Shown here: positions 1 to 7,417 of the stretch, piece by piece
How positions within the stretch are numbered: the stretch's first letter is position 1
Layout of the letters: every line of letters starts with the position of its first letter
NCBI GenBank assembly: GCA_017414645.1
Contig: JAFQLL010000062.1
Span: forward strand, 1 to 44,307
Direction of reading: 5' to 3'
DNA length: 44,307 nt
Source of the DNA: Clostridia bacterium
Lineage (GTDB): Bacteria > Bacillota > Clostridia > UMGS1883
Made by a program: the position numbers and the translations under genes
Notes under the pieces: generated by a model
Databases searched by the model: none
Seen by the model: only the letters and a program-made list of their open reading frames with translations
Told to the model about the DNA's origin: nothing

Positions 1-138
1 AAAAAATAAATTTGATTTTATTGCCATGCGAGAATTTCCTCGCGAGGCTCGGAAAACGCATATGGCATTACAAAGTGTTTTCTCCTCTGTTTACCTTAAT
101 TGCAACTATCGTCAGAGAGTGTCGGAGACACTTTGTTC
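1..138 (-). repeat. Dispersed structured repeat, copy 1
   Basis: Read on the minus strand, this element starts within the stop codon of the D,D-carboxypeptidase gene and runs to the window edge. It matches, in opposite orientation, a second copy at 38954-39092, with only a few substitutions outside one variable patch of about 10 nt. Visible structure: a hairpin AGTGTC-TCC-GACACT at the start, an outer pairing ACAAAGTGT with ACACTTTGT about 55 nt apart, an inner CTCTGT/ACAGAG pairing, and a second hairpin GCGAG-GAAATT-CTCGC. It ends in an A/T-rich T-run. It may extend beyond the window. It could be a non-autonomous mobile repeat or a structured 3' UTR/terminator RNA. Confidence 0.85.
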
Positions 139-1258
139 ATGCTGTCCACCGTTTTAAAATTTTCATGTACATTTTACCAAAGCCTATCCGTTCCACATCA
201 CTATCAGCCACAATATCAACTACTGTGGAGCCATTGTCTGTGGCGATTGTAATTTCGCCTAATTTATCGCCCTTTTTAACGGGAGCCTCCACGCTTTCAA
301 CAAGAGTTACACTCTTTTTAACACTATCGGAATTTATTTTGTTTACAACTATCATGCAGTCGTCTTTAAGGACGGCTTTTATTTTTTGTGTACTGCCCTT
401 TTTTATTAAAACCTCGCCTGCACTCTCGCCCTTTTTCATGCCCGAGATAGAAAAGTTATTAAAGCCGTAATTTAAAAGGGTTGATGCGGCATTGAACCTT
501 AATTGTGAGGTGTCACTACCCAACACTACGACGCAAAGCTGCATGTTGTCGCGCTTTGCCGCAGCACTAATGCAGTTTTTTGCCTTACTTGTGGAGCCTG
601 TTTTAAGCCCGTTTGCCCCTGCATAAAAGCGGATAAGCTTGTTTGTGTTGGCAAGCTGAAATTTACCATCCCTTAATGAATCCATCCAGATTGTAGTATA
701 GCGGAAAATGTCTTCATGCTTAAGAAGCTCACGACTCATTATGGCAACATCTCTTGCAGAGGAATAATGCCCCTCGGCATCCAGCCCGTTACATGTTACA
801 AAATTGGTATTTGTCATGCCAAGTTCCTTTGCACGGTTATTCATAACGGCAACGAAGCTTTCCACACTGCCCGAAAGGTGCTCGGCCATGGCAACACAGG
901 CATCGTTACCTGAGGCAACCGCAATGCCCTTTAGCAAATCGTCTACACTCATTTCCTCGCCGGTGTCAAGAAAAATTGTACTTCCGCCCATGCTTTTTGC
1001 TCTTTCCGAGGCGGTAACTATACTGTCGTAGGTAATTTCGCCGCGTTCAATTGCCTCCATTATAAGAAGCATGGTCATAACTTTTGTAACAGATGCAATT
1101 GCAAGCTGCTCGTCTGCATTATTTTCGTATAAAACCTGCCCTGTTCCGCATTCCATGAGAATGAAGCTTTTTCCGTTAAGCTCCATTGCGGTCGCATCTT
1201 TAATAAATATTGAAAAAATAAGCACCACTGCCAAGAGTGATGCTGATATCTTTCTCAT
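137..1258 (-). CDS. Serine D-alanyl-D-alanine carboxypeptidase (DacF/PBP5 type)
   Basis: This is a 373-aa exported penicillin-binding protein of peptidase family S11, which trims the terminal D-Ala from peptidoglycan stem peptides outside the membrane. An N-terminal signal peptide (residues 1-24) precedes the catalytic domain, which shows all three active-site motifs: SVTK at 56-59 (nucleophile Ser56), SGN at 116-118 and KTG at 219-221. The remaining ~110 residues match the beta-rich PBP5 C-terminal domain and end in a basic/amphipathic tail that likely anchors it to the membrane. A ribosome site (AAGGGGG) precedes the ATG. It is last in a minus-strand run with the AI-2E transporter and U32 genes. 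Its stop codon abuts the dispersed repeat. In sporulators this family includes the vegetative DacA and sporulation DacF; sequence alone does not separate them. Confidence 0.93.
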   Translation of the reverse strand: MRKISASLLAVVLIFSIFIKDATAMELNGKSFILMECGTGQVLYENNADEQLAIASVTKVMTMLLIMEAIERGEITYDSIVTASERAKSMGGSTIFLDTGEEMSVDDLLKGIAVASGNDACVAMAEHLSGSVESFVAVMNNRAKELGMTNTNFVTCNGLDAEGHYSSARDVAIMSRELLKHEDIFRYTTIWMDSLRDGKFQLANTNKLIRFYAGANGLKTGSTSKAKNCISAAAKRDNMQLCVVVLGSDTSQLRFNAASTLLNYGFNNFSISGMKKGESAGEVLIKKGSTQKIKAVLKDDCMIVVNKINSDSVKKSVTLVESVEAPVKKGDKLGEITIATDNGSTVVDIVADSDVERIGFGKMYMKILKRWTA

Positions 1259-1302
1259 ATACCAACCCCCTTGTGGTATATGAATATTATTTAATTTCTG
1301 TT

Positions 1303-2550
1303 TTATTCCTCTGTTGCTTCTTTTTTTGCTACTTCCTCAACAATTTTACCTTTTTCATAGGCATCAAGATTGGTGGGAAGATTTTTCTTTGCAAGTTTTT
1401 TGTCGCATATTGCATTTACAATGCCGAACACCGTCGCAAAAACAGGCACACCCACAATCATTCCCGCGATACCGAACAAGCCACCGAATATGAGAATTGA
1501 GAAAATAACCGCAAAGCTGTCAAGACCCATTTTCTCGCCTAAAATCTTGGGGCCGATAACATTGCCGTCGAGCTGCTGAATAGCCAATATCAGAATAAGG
1601 AATATGAGTGCTTTCCAGGGGTTAACAAGCAATATGAGCAATCCTGCAGGAACTGCTCCAAGGAAAGGCCCAAAGAAAGGAATTACGTTTGTAACACCCA
1701 CAAAAACACTTACCAGAAGTGCGTAGGGTATGTTGAATATGGTGAAAACTATAAAGCTCAGCACGCCGATTATGGCACTGTCCAGAATTTTACCTGCCAA
1801 AAAACCACCAAAGTGGTCGTCAGTGTAGCCTGCAAGTGCAATTACCTTTTTTGCATTTTCCTTCTTGAAAATAACATAGGTAAGCTTTCTTGCACCTGCG
1901 GAATATTTTTCCTTTGAGCCAAGGATATATATTGCCACAATAACACCAATAACCAAGTCGAGTATTGCACGGAAGGTTCCGTAAATGCCCATTGAAAGCT
2001 CTTTAATAAAGTTGTTTGCATTGGGAAGCACGCCGTCGCTCACCCATGCAATAAGGTCCTGGGAAGCTTCGTTAAAATAATCAACAACAGGGGTTACCAG
2101 CTCGGGGTATTCCTTTGCAAGCTCTCTTAAGGAATTAATCATGTTGTCAACATAGCCGGGCAGACTAGTAATAAGCTTGTTTATATTTTCCAACAGCTCG
2201 GGAATTATGAGAAGCATCAACCCCGATACAATCGCCAAAGCCGTAATGATAGCAAGTGCCACAGCAAAGCCTCTGGAAAGCTTTTTAACTAAAGTGCTTT
2301 TGTTTTTAAACAATTTACCGAAAAGCTTGATAAATATGTACTTTTCATAAACCTTCATAAGAGGGTTGAGCACATAGGCTATAATAAGGCCCATTATTAT
2401 AGGGCGCAACGCACCTACAACAACACCTGCAAAGTCAGAAACAGTATTCCAGTTAGACATAATCTGGTTACATATAAGTGCAACTGCAATAACAACAAAG
2501 GCTGTAAGCCCCCATCTGAAATATTTATTTTCACGAATATTCTTTTTCAT
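1303..2550 (-). CDS. AI-2E family transporter (YhhT/PerM type)
   Basis: This is a 415-aa polytopic membrane protein of the AI-2E transporter family (PF01594). The usual family pattern is visible: two N-terminal hydrophobic helices, a long hydrophobic segment around residues 95-115, an extracytoplasmic linker about 120-200 rich in charged residues, then five C-terminal membrane segments. The conserved stretch near residues 285-300 (VTNVIPFFGPFLGAVPAGL) is a family hallmark. Family members export autoinducer-2, auxin or ions; the substrate cannot be read from this sequence. A ribosome site AAGGTG precedes ATG. The gene starts 10 nt after the U32 gene, so the two are probably co-transcribed. Confidence 0.88.
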   Translation of the reverse strand: MKKNIRENKYFRWGLTAFVVIAVALICNQIMSNWNTVSDFAGVVVGALRPIIMGLIIAYVLNPLMKVYEKYIFIKLFGKLFKNKSTLVKKLSRGFAVALAIITALAIVSGLMLLIIPELLENINKLITSLPGYVDNMINSLRELAKEYPELVTPVVDYFNEASQDLIAWVSDGVLPNANNFIKELSMGIYGTFRAILDLVIGVIVAIYILGSKEKYSAGARKLTYVIFKKENAKKVIALAGYTDDHFGGFLAGKILDSAIIGVLSFIVFTIFNIPYALLVSVFVGVTNVIPFFGPFLGAVPAGLLILLVNPWKALIFLILILAIQQLDGNVIGPKILGEKMGLDSFAVIFSILIFGGLFGIAGMIVGVPVFATVFGIVNAICDKKLAKKNLPTNLDAYEKGKIVEEVAKKEATEE

Positions 2551-2560
2551 TCAATTCACC

Positions 2561-3778
2561 TTATGCTTTTTTTATTCTTATCATGGAGTCGGGCGGAGCA
2601 GGGCAATCGAGCTTCATATAAATGGTTGCTGCCGCATGGTTTGCAACGTCAATATCGTTTTTATCTTCGTCCATTAAAACCTCAACCTTTTGTGTGAAGG
2701 AAGTGTCCATAGGTCGCATTACTTCTATTTCATCGCCCTTAAAAAACCTGTTTCGCTGCAAAACCTTGGCAATGTGTGTTTCTTCATCATATTCACAAAC
2801 AAGACCTACTATGTCCCAGTCACGTATATAAGAGTTAGAGCCGAAAACCTGTGCTCCCTCCTTGGGCATGCCGAAGAAAAAGCCTGTGTAGTAGTCTCTA
2901 TGGCTTACCTTGCAGATTTCTTCAAAGTGCTCAGGATTATATTCTTTTCCTGCAAGGTAGTCGTCAATTGCTCTTCTGTAAGCACCGATAACCGTTGCAA
3001 CATAGTATTCGCTCTTTACTCTACCTTCAATTTTGAAGGAGTAAACGCCTGCTTCACAAAGCTCCTTTATATGGTCAATCATGCATAAGTCCTTAGAGTT
3101 CATAATGAAAGTACCGCGCTCATTTTCGTAAACGGGGAAATATTCACCCTGGCGCTTTTCTTCCATGAGAGCATAATTCCATCTGCAGGGATGTGCGCAT
3201 GCACCGCGGTTGGAGTCGCGGTTTGTCATGTAATTACTTAAAAGGCATCTGCCCGAATAGGATATGCACATTGCACCATGCACAAAGGCTTCAAGCTCAC
3301 AATCCTCGGGAATATTATCGCGGATTTCTTTAACCTCACGAATGCTCATTTCGCGAGCAAGCACAACCCTTTTTGCGCCTAAGTTGTACCAGGCTTTAAC
3401 GGTTTCGTAGTTTGTGTTGTTTGCCTGTGTGCTTACATGTATTTCTAAATCGGGGGCAACCTCTCTGCAAAGCATGAATGCGCCCAAGTCGGAAATGATA
3501 ACCGCATCGGCGCCCATTTCGTAAATTTCCTTGAAATATTCTTTCATCTGTGGCAAATCGTAATTACGTGCAATAATGTTTGCAGTAATGTAAACCTTGC
3601 AGCCATGTGCGTGGGCATATTCAATGCCCTCTATCATTTCTTCCTTTGTAAAATTGTCTGCCGCCACACGAAGGGAAAAGGCTTCGCCGCCTATGTATAT
3701 GGCATCGGCACCGTACTTTACCGCAATTTTAAGCTTATATAAATTCCCCGCAGGGGCTAAAAGCTCACACTTTTTCAT
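2561..3778 (-). CDS. trhP: U32 peptidase-family protein, probable tRNA uridine-34 hydroxylase TrhP
   Basis: This 405-aa protein opens with the U32 signature LLAPAGNLYKLKIAVKYGAD and carries the cysteine cluster typical of the TrhP/RlhA group (GAMCISYSGRC, then GACAHPC), which in characterised relatives holds an iron-sulfur cluster. Bacillus TrhP proteins with prephenate-derived chemistry form 5-hydroxyuridine at tRNA position 34. The next gene upstream, trmR, methylates that product, and this neighbourhood (Bacillus yrrMNO) is the main reason for the assignment over a collagenase-like peptidase. Only one U32 gene is present here, whereas Bacillus has two. A 91-nt gap with three hairpins separates it from trmR, so coupling to that gene is uncertain. 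Confidence 0.8.
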   Translation of the reverse strand: MKKCELLAPAGNLYKLKIAVKYGADAIYIGGEAFSLRVAADNFTKEEMIEGIEYAHAHGCKVYITANIIARNYDLPQMKEYFKEIYEMGADAVIISDLGAFMLCREVAPDLEIHVSTQANNTNYETVKAWYNLGAKRVVLAREMSIREVKEIRDNIPEDCELEAFVHGAMCISYSGRCLLSNYMTNRDSNRGACAHPCRWNYALMEEKRQGEYFPVYENERGTFIMNSKDLCMIDHIKELCEAGVYSFKIEGRVKSEYYVATVIGAYRRAIDDYLAGKEYNPEHFEEICKVSHRDYYTGFFFGMPKEGAQVFGSNSYIRDWDIVGLVCEYDEETHIAKVLQRNRFFKGDEIEVMRPMDTSFTQKVEVLMDEDKNDIDVANHAAATIYMKLDCPAPPDSMIRIKKA

Positions 3779-3802
3779 AGTAATTCGTTCCTTTCCTATT
3801 AG

Positions 3803-3871
3803 CCTTCTCCTCTAGGAGAAGGTGTCGCCATAGGCGACGGATGAGGTGTAAGCAGGCAAAATTTGCCTGCT
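3803..3871. repeat. Triple-hairpin intergenic (REP-like) element
   Basis: Three consecutive inverted repeats lie between trmR and trhP: CCTTCTCC/GGAGAAGG (3803-3822, loop TCTA), GTCGCC/GGCGAC (3824-3838, loop ATA) and AGCAGGCAAA/TTTGCCTGCT (3851-3871). The last arm contains the trmR stop codon (TAG at 3870-3872), so the element edge ends the gene. It resembles small extragenic hairpin repeats common in Clostridia, and may also act as a terminator or processing site in the trmR transcript. Confidence 0.8.
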
Positions 3872-4505
3872 ATTTTTTATAACTTACTGCAATGCCCTCC
3901 CCTGCCTGAATAACAGTTGTTTCAAGCATTGGGTGATTGCATATAACCTCTAAATAGCTCCTGAGGCGCTGTACAATGGTATACTTTCTGTGGCGTGTTG
4001 TGGCATTTTCTTCAATGTTTGGCTCGTTATAGAGAACATCGTCTGTTATGAGCACGCCGCCCTTTTTCAAAAGCTCTAAAACACGGGGCAAAAACTCTAT
4101 GTACTGTCCCTTGGCACCGTCCATAAAAACCATGTCAAACTCGCCGTCGAGCCAATTTATAATGTCGGCAGCTTCGCCCTTTACAACACGTATTTTCTTT
4201 TCAAAGCCTGCCTCAAAAATGTTGTTGATTGCAATGTCTGCAACCTTTTCGTAGCGTTCAAGGGTTATTATTTCGGTGTCATCGGGTGTGTTTTTTGCCA
4301 TAAGTATTGCCGAATAGCCGATAGCTGTGCCAATTTCCAGAATTCGCCTCGGCTTTATAATGTGCAGAAGAGTTTTCAGAAGCTGTGCTGTATCGGCAGG
4401 CACTATGGGAGCATAGGTCTCTGTATTCGAGGCAACAGAGCGCATGGTCCTCAGTGGCTCCTCCTCTTCTTTTATTAAGCTTATCAGATATTCTCTCTGC
4501 TCCAT
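3870..4505 (-). CDS. trmR: tRNA 5-hydroxyuridine methyltransferase TrmR (O-methyltransferase family 3)
   Basis: This is a 211-aa class I SAM-dependent O-methyltransferase. The SAM-binding motif I is ILEIGTAIGYSAILMA (residues ~55-70), followed by an acidic motif II (ITLERYEK) and the metal/substrate segment FMDGAKGQY with TDDVLYN further on, as in the catechol-OMT-like family 3. Close relatives next to U32 genes are TrmR (YrrM), which methylates ho5U34 of tRNA to mo5U34; adjacency to trhP supports that role. Its start lies inside the upstream 5-FTHF cyclo-ligase gene (22-nt overlap), which implies translational coupling. The stop codon falls within the adjoining hairpin repeat. Confidence 0.85.
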   Translation of the reverse strand: MEQREYLISLIKEEEEPLRTMRSVASNTETYAPIVPADTAQLLKTLLHIIKPRRILEIGTAIGYSAILMAKNTPDDTEIITLERYEKVADIAINNIFEAGFEKKIRVVKGEAADIINWLDGEFDMVFMDGAKGQYIEFLPRVLELLKKGGVLITDDVLYNEPNIEENATTRHRKYTIVQRLRSYLEVICNHPMLETTVIQAGEGIAVSYKK

Positions 4506-5023
4506 ACTTCTCTCTCCGTAACAATCATGTCCATTTTTATGTCATGAGGCTCTGACGGGATTTCATCCACCAGCTGGAAGGAATGACAAGCTCCTATTTT
4601 GAATGCTCTCATGCCTTTTAAAAAGCGGTCGTAATAGCCCTTACCATAGCCCATGCGGTTATATTTTTTGTCGAAAGCCACCCCGGGTACAATAACAAGG
4701 TCAATTTCGTCCTTTTCCATTTTAACCTTTTCCACAGGCTCGCATATGTCAAAGCGGCCTATTTTAAGCTGCATTGTAAGATGGCAGGCATAAATATCGT
4801 CACCGTCCATGACAGGCACAAGAAAGGTTTTGTCGGTATCATTTATTAAAAGCGACACATCTGCCTCGTTTTTTACAGGCAGATATATCATAACGTTTTT
4901 CGCGTTTTTATACTCTTTTAGCTGTCTTATATTGTTTGCCAATGCGCAGGATGAGCAATCTTTAACGCTTGACATTCGTTTTTCAATCATTTCCTTACGG
5001 AAAGCCTTTTTATCACAATTCAT
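4484..5023 (-). CDS. 5-formyltetrahydrofolate cyclo-ligase
   Basis: This 179-aa protein matches the full length of the family. The enzyme uses ATP to convert 5-formyl-THF into 5,10-methenyl-THF in one-carbon metabolism in the cytosol. Diagnostic features are the N-terminal basic helix (KKAFRKEMIEKR), the central LVIVPGVAFD segment and the glycine-rich MGYGKGYYDRF motif at about residues 123-134, which binds phosphate and folate. It overlaps the DJ-1-like gene upstream by 11 nt and trmR downstream by 22 nt, making it the middle of a tightly packed operon with tmk. The link to nucleotide synthesis (Tmk, and ThyX nearby) is metabolically sensible. Confidence 0.92.
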   Translation of the reverse strand: MNCDKKAFRKEMIEKRMSSVKDCSSCALANNIRQLKEYKNAKNVMIYLPVKNEADVSLLINDTDKTFLVPVMDGDDIYACHLTMQLKIGRFDICEPVEKVKMEKDEIDLVIVPGVAFDKKYNRMGYGKGYYDRFLKGMRAFKIGACHSFQLVDEIPSEPHDIKMDMIVTEREVWSRENI

Positions 5024-5552
5024 ACTGCATACTCTTTCTTACTTCTTTTTCTTTAGCATTATCCAGCGCACCAAGGAGCATAAAGCCAAAATGGAAGGCT
5101 GCACCTGCACCGCAGGAGGTAACCACGTTTCCATCCTTCACGCTGTGCTCACGAACAACTGTTGCACCCTCGAGGTATTCTTCAAAGCCGGGGAAGCAGG
5201 TTGCTTTCCTTCCCTTTAAAATGCTCAGCTTGCCTAAAACCATGGGAGCAGCACAAATGGCACCAACAATTTTGCCACTTTGGTATGCATTCATAATAAT
5301 TTCTTTCACTCTGGTGTTTTCGTCGAGGTTTGTTGTGCCGGGCATGCCGCCGGGCAGGATGAACATTTCGCCCTTTTCCTCTATAACATCGCTAAGAGAA
5401 ATATCGCTCTTAAGTGTCATTCCGTGGGCACCTGTTACCCACTCGCCGGTAACGCCAACGGTTTTAACCTCTGCGCCACCACGAAGAAGTATGTCCCAGG
5501 GCACTAAAGCCTCTGTTTCTTCAAAACCATCAGCTAAAAAAATGTAAATCAT
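5013..5552 (-). CDS. DJ-1/PfpI family protein
   Basis: This is a 179-aa flavodoxin-like protein of the DJ-1/ThiJ/PfpI superfamily. It shows the N-terminal FLADGFEETEAL motif with the conserved Glu, the nucleophile-elbow cysteine in VGAICAAP (about residue 100) and a following SCGAGAAFHF segment. Members act as glyoxalases, deglycases, chaperones or of unknown function; the specific role is not evident. I chose the ATG at 5552, which has AGAGG 8 nt upstream, over a TTG two codons earlier. It lies 2 nt past the stop of the DUF2156 gene and overlaps the cyclo-ligase gene by 11 nt. Confidence 0.85.
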   Translation of the reverse strand: MIYIFLADGFEETEALVPWDILLRGGAEVKTVGVTGEWVTGAHGMTLKSDISLSDVIEEKGEMFILPGGMPGTTNLDENTRVKEIIMNAYQSGKIVGAICAAPMVLGKLSILKGRKATCFPGFEEYLEGATVVREHSVKDGNVVTSCGAGAAFHFGFMLLGALDNAKEKEVRKSMQYEL

Positions 5553-5554
5553 AA

Positions 5555-6418
5555 TCAATTCCTCTTTCCCTGGTATTTAAGTGTTTTAAATATGGGGCCA
5601 TAGCTTTCCTTTGCTTTTCTGAGCCCCTCAATGCCCATGTCCTCTTCACGGTTAGTAAAGGTTGTATCGCTCCATTCGTTTTCCAAAAAGAGCTTACAAA
5701 TCATGGGGTATGCTCCGCGTATGTCCTCTTTTGCTTTTTCAATCTGTACAAGCACGGTATCGTCTGTGAGCCTTTCGCCAAAGCTCATGGCAACAATTTC
5801 GCCATCTATGCGGATAACGCCACCAACAAGCCGGAAAAGCTCATAGTTATCGAAAACCTTTTCCATTGCATCGTGCTCAATGGGGTTAAGGTTTTTTGTT
5901 TTTTCATCAATCCACTTTAAAAGAAGTGGCTTACACTCGTTTACTGCCACCTCGGACGTAACCGTTTCGTAGGTATAGGCGTAGGTCTTTTCAAAAAAGT
6001 TCACATGGTTTTTCTTTCCGTGAAGCTTTTTGCCCGAAAAGGTCATAAGCTTCTCGGTTTCGTACACATAGTCGCACAAGTCTTCACGAAGGGTGAAGGA
6101 AAACTCATTTGGAAAGTTTTCTTCAATAAAGGCTTTCTGTACATCGGTAACAAAACGAAGGTTTATTTTTTTCTCTTCTTCCATAAGCTTTGTAAAAGCA
6201 GCTTTAACATCGCCCTCACCCATAGGGAACAAATACTGGTTTTTACCGTCGATTGTAAAGCGGATAAACAAGAACCCGTCCTCCACACAAAGGTGCAGGT
6301 TATAGTACTTATCCCACAAATAAAGGGTTACAAAGCTCGCTTCAGAATAACGGCTGTCTTTATCTTTATATTTGTCAAAAAGTTCCTTGTCTTGGGGAAC
6401 CAGCTTTCTGAAAATCAT
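5555..6418 (-). CDS. DUF2156 (phosphatidylglycerol lysyltransferase C-domain-like) protein
   Basis: This 287-aa soluble protein resembles the DUF2156/LPG-synthase C-terminal domain, a tandem GNAT-like fold. Recognisable features are the N-terminal SEASFVTLYLWDKYYN segment, the central KKLHGKKNHVNFFEKTY stretch typical of the family, and the C-terminal ending with INxE-like NREEDMGIEGLRKAKESYGP. It has no membrane region, unlike MprF, so it is a stand-alone cytosolic acyltransferase-like protein of unknown substrate; tRNA-dependent aminoacyl transfer is possible but unproven. The gene is coupled by 4-nt ATGA overlap to tmk upstream. Confidence 0.8.
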   Translation of the reverse strand: MIFRKLVPQDKELFDKYKDKDSRYSEASFVTLYLWDKYYNLHLCVEDGFLFIRFTIDGKNQYLFPMGEGDVKAAFTKLMEEEKKINLRFVTDVQKAFIEENFPNEFSFTLREDLCDYVYETEKLMTFSGKKLHGKKNHVNFFEKTYAYTYETVTSEVAVNECKPLLLKWIDEKTKNLNPIEHDAMEKVFDNYELFRLVGGVIRIDGEIVAMSFGERLTDDTVLVQIEKAKEDIRGAYPMICKLFLENEWSDTTFTNREEDMGIEGLRKAKESYGPIFKTLKYQGKRN

Positions 6419-7080
6419 AAAATCTCCTCAACGACCTTGAGCATTTCCATGGAAATATCTTCAATAGTTCTTAAATTGTTATCCGGCGCACAGTCAATTT
6501 TTCTCCAATTCTGATGTGCGGCAACAAAATGTGCATTATTGTAGCTTGCCTTAAGGTATTCAAGGTCACTCTCATGAATGTCCTTAACGTCTTCGCCTGT
6601 TATTTTGTTTTTCCTTGCCTCGTTAAGCTTTGCCGAAATGTAAGGGGGCATGTCTAAAAACAGTACCATATCGGGCTTGGGAAGCCCCATTCTTTCGTAT
6701 TCAAAGTCATAAAGCCAGTTTATGTACTCTTCCTTTTCCTCTGCACTTGCCATTTTCGACGCCTGATGCACCATGTTGCTGGTAACGTATCTGTCAGCAA
6801 TAACAATACCGTCCTTTAAAAACTCGCCCCACTTTGTTTTGTAGGAGGCAAAGCGGTCAACTGCAAAAAACGCCGATGCTGTATAGGGGTTAACATCGTA
6901 TGCACTTTTGCCGAAATCGCCCCTTAAGTACATTTTAACCAAAGCAGACGAATCTGACTCATAATCCGGAAAAGAAATGCGCATAACCTTATAACCTTTG
7001 CTTTTAAGATTATTATATAAATTCACGGTCTGGGTTTCCTTACCGCTGCAGTCAACACCTTCAATTACAATAAGTGGCAT
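6415..7080 (-). CDS. tmk: Thymidylate kinase
   Basis: This is a 221-aa nucleoside monophosphate kinase that phosphorylates dTMP to dTDP. The P-loop is IEGVDCSGKETQT at the N-terminus. The dTMP-binding DRF of FFAVDRFASYK and the following DRYVTSNMVHQ (DRY/S-x-x-A region) are in place, and a LID-like region follows LFLDMPP. The P-loop reads CSGKET rather than GSGKST, a variant seen in clostridial thymidylate kinases. I chose the ATG at 7080 with AGAGGTG 7 nt upstream over a GTG three codons earlier. It is first gene of the operon tmk-DUF2156-DJ1-cyclo-ligase-trmR, with ATGA overlap to the next gene, and sits downstream of thyX across a hairpin array. Confidence 0.9.
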   Translation of the reverse strand: MPLIVIEGVDCSGKETQTVNLYNNLKSKGYKVMRISFPDYESDSSALVKMYLRGDFGKSAYDVNPYTASAFFAVDRFASYKTKWGEFLKDGIVIADRYVTSNMVHQASKMASAEEKEEYINWLYDFEYERMGLPKPDMVLFLDMPPYISAKLNEARKNKITGEDVKDIHESDLEYLKASYNNAHFVAAHQNWRKIDCAPDNNLRTIEDISMEMLKVVEEIL

Positions 7081-7136
7081 ATCAAACACCTCTTTTATAT
7101 TCTTTTATCAATACTACTATAACAATTAATAAACAA

Positions 7137-7391
7137 ATGAAATGTGCTACGCACATGAAATGCTGACGCATGATATATTGCTACGCAACATGATATGAAC
7201 CCTTGGTTCATTTTGGTGGAAAATTCTCCGAATTTTCATTTAATTCAATCAATGATTTGCGCCACAAGAGCACTTCCTATCTTCGCCCACGGCGCATCGC
7301 AAATCTACCATAATGCACTATGTGCATATCATGAAAGCGCAAGGTTTCATTTCATGGCATCGCCATATCATGCCGTAGGCATATCATTTCT
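7137..7391. repeat. Micro-hairpin array with overall dyad symmetry
   Basis: This stretch between thyX and tmk holds no credible gene but about nine short hairpins with mostly 3-nt loops. Examples are ATGTGC-TAC-GCACAT (7142-7156), TTGC-TAC-GCAA (7178-7188), TGAACC-CTT-GGTTCA (7196-7210), GAAAATTC-TCC-GAATTTTC (7219-7237), TGCAC-TAT-GTGCA (7314-7326), ATGGC-ATC-GCCAT (7354-7366) and ATGCC-GTA-GGCAT (7370-7382). Spacers read ATGATAT/ATGAAAT on the left and ATATCAT/TTTCAT on the right. A central stem GATTTGCG/CGCAAATC (7254-7261, 7298-7305) marks a common dyad axis. Likely a MITE-like or structured RNA element. Confidence 0.8.
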
Positions 7392-7417
7392 GCGTCCCTG
7401 CAATTGACAGTTGTTAG

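Noticed and set aside
3851..3878. Plus-strand terminator before trmR
   Set aside because: The hairpin followed by T on the plus strand looks like one, but all nearby genes run on the minus strand, so there is no plus-strand transcript to end.
7137..7391. CRISPR array
   Set aside because: The repeated units are hairpins of differing sequence with very short spacers, arranged symmetrically. There is no constant repeat with unique 30-nt spacers and no cas gene.
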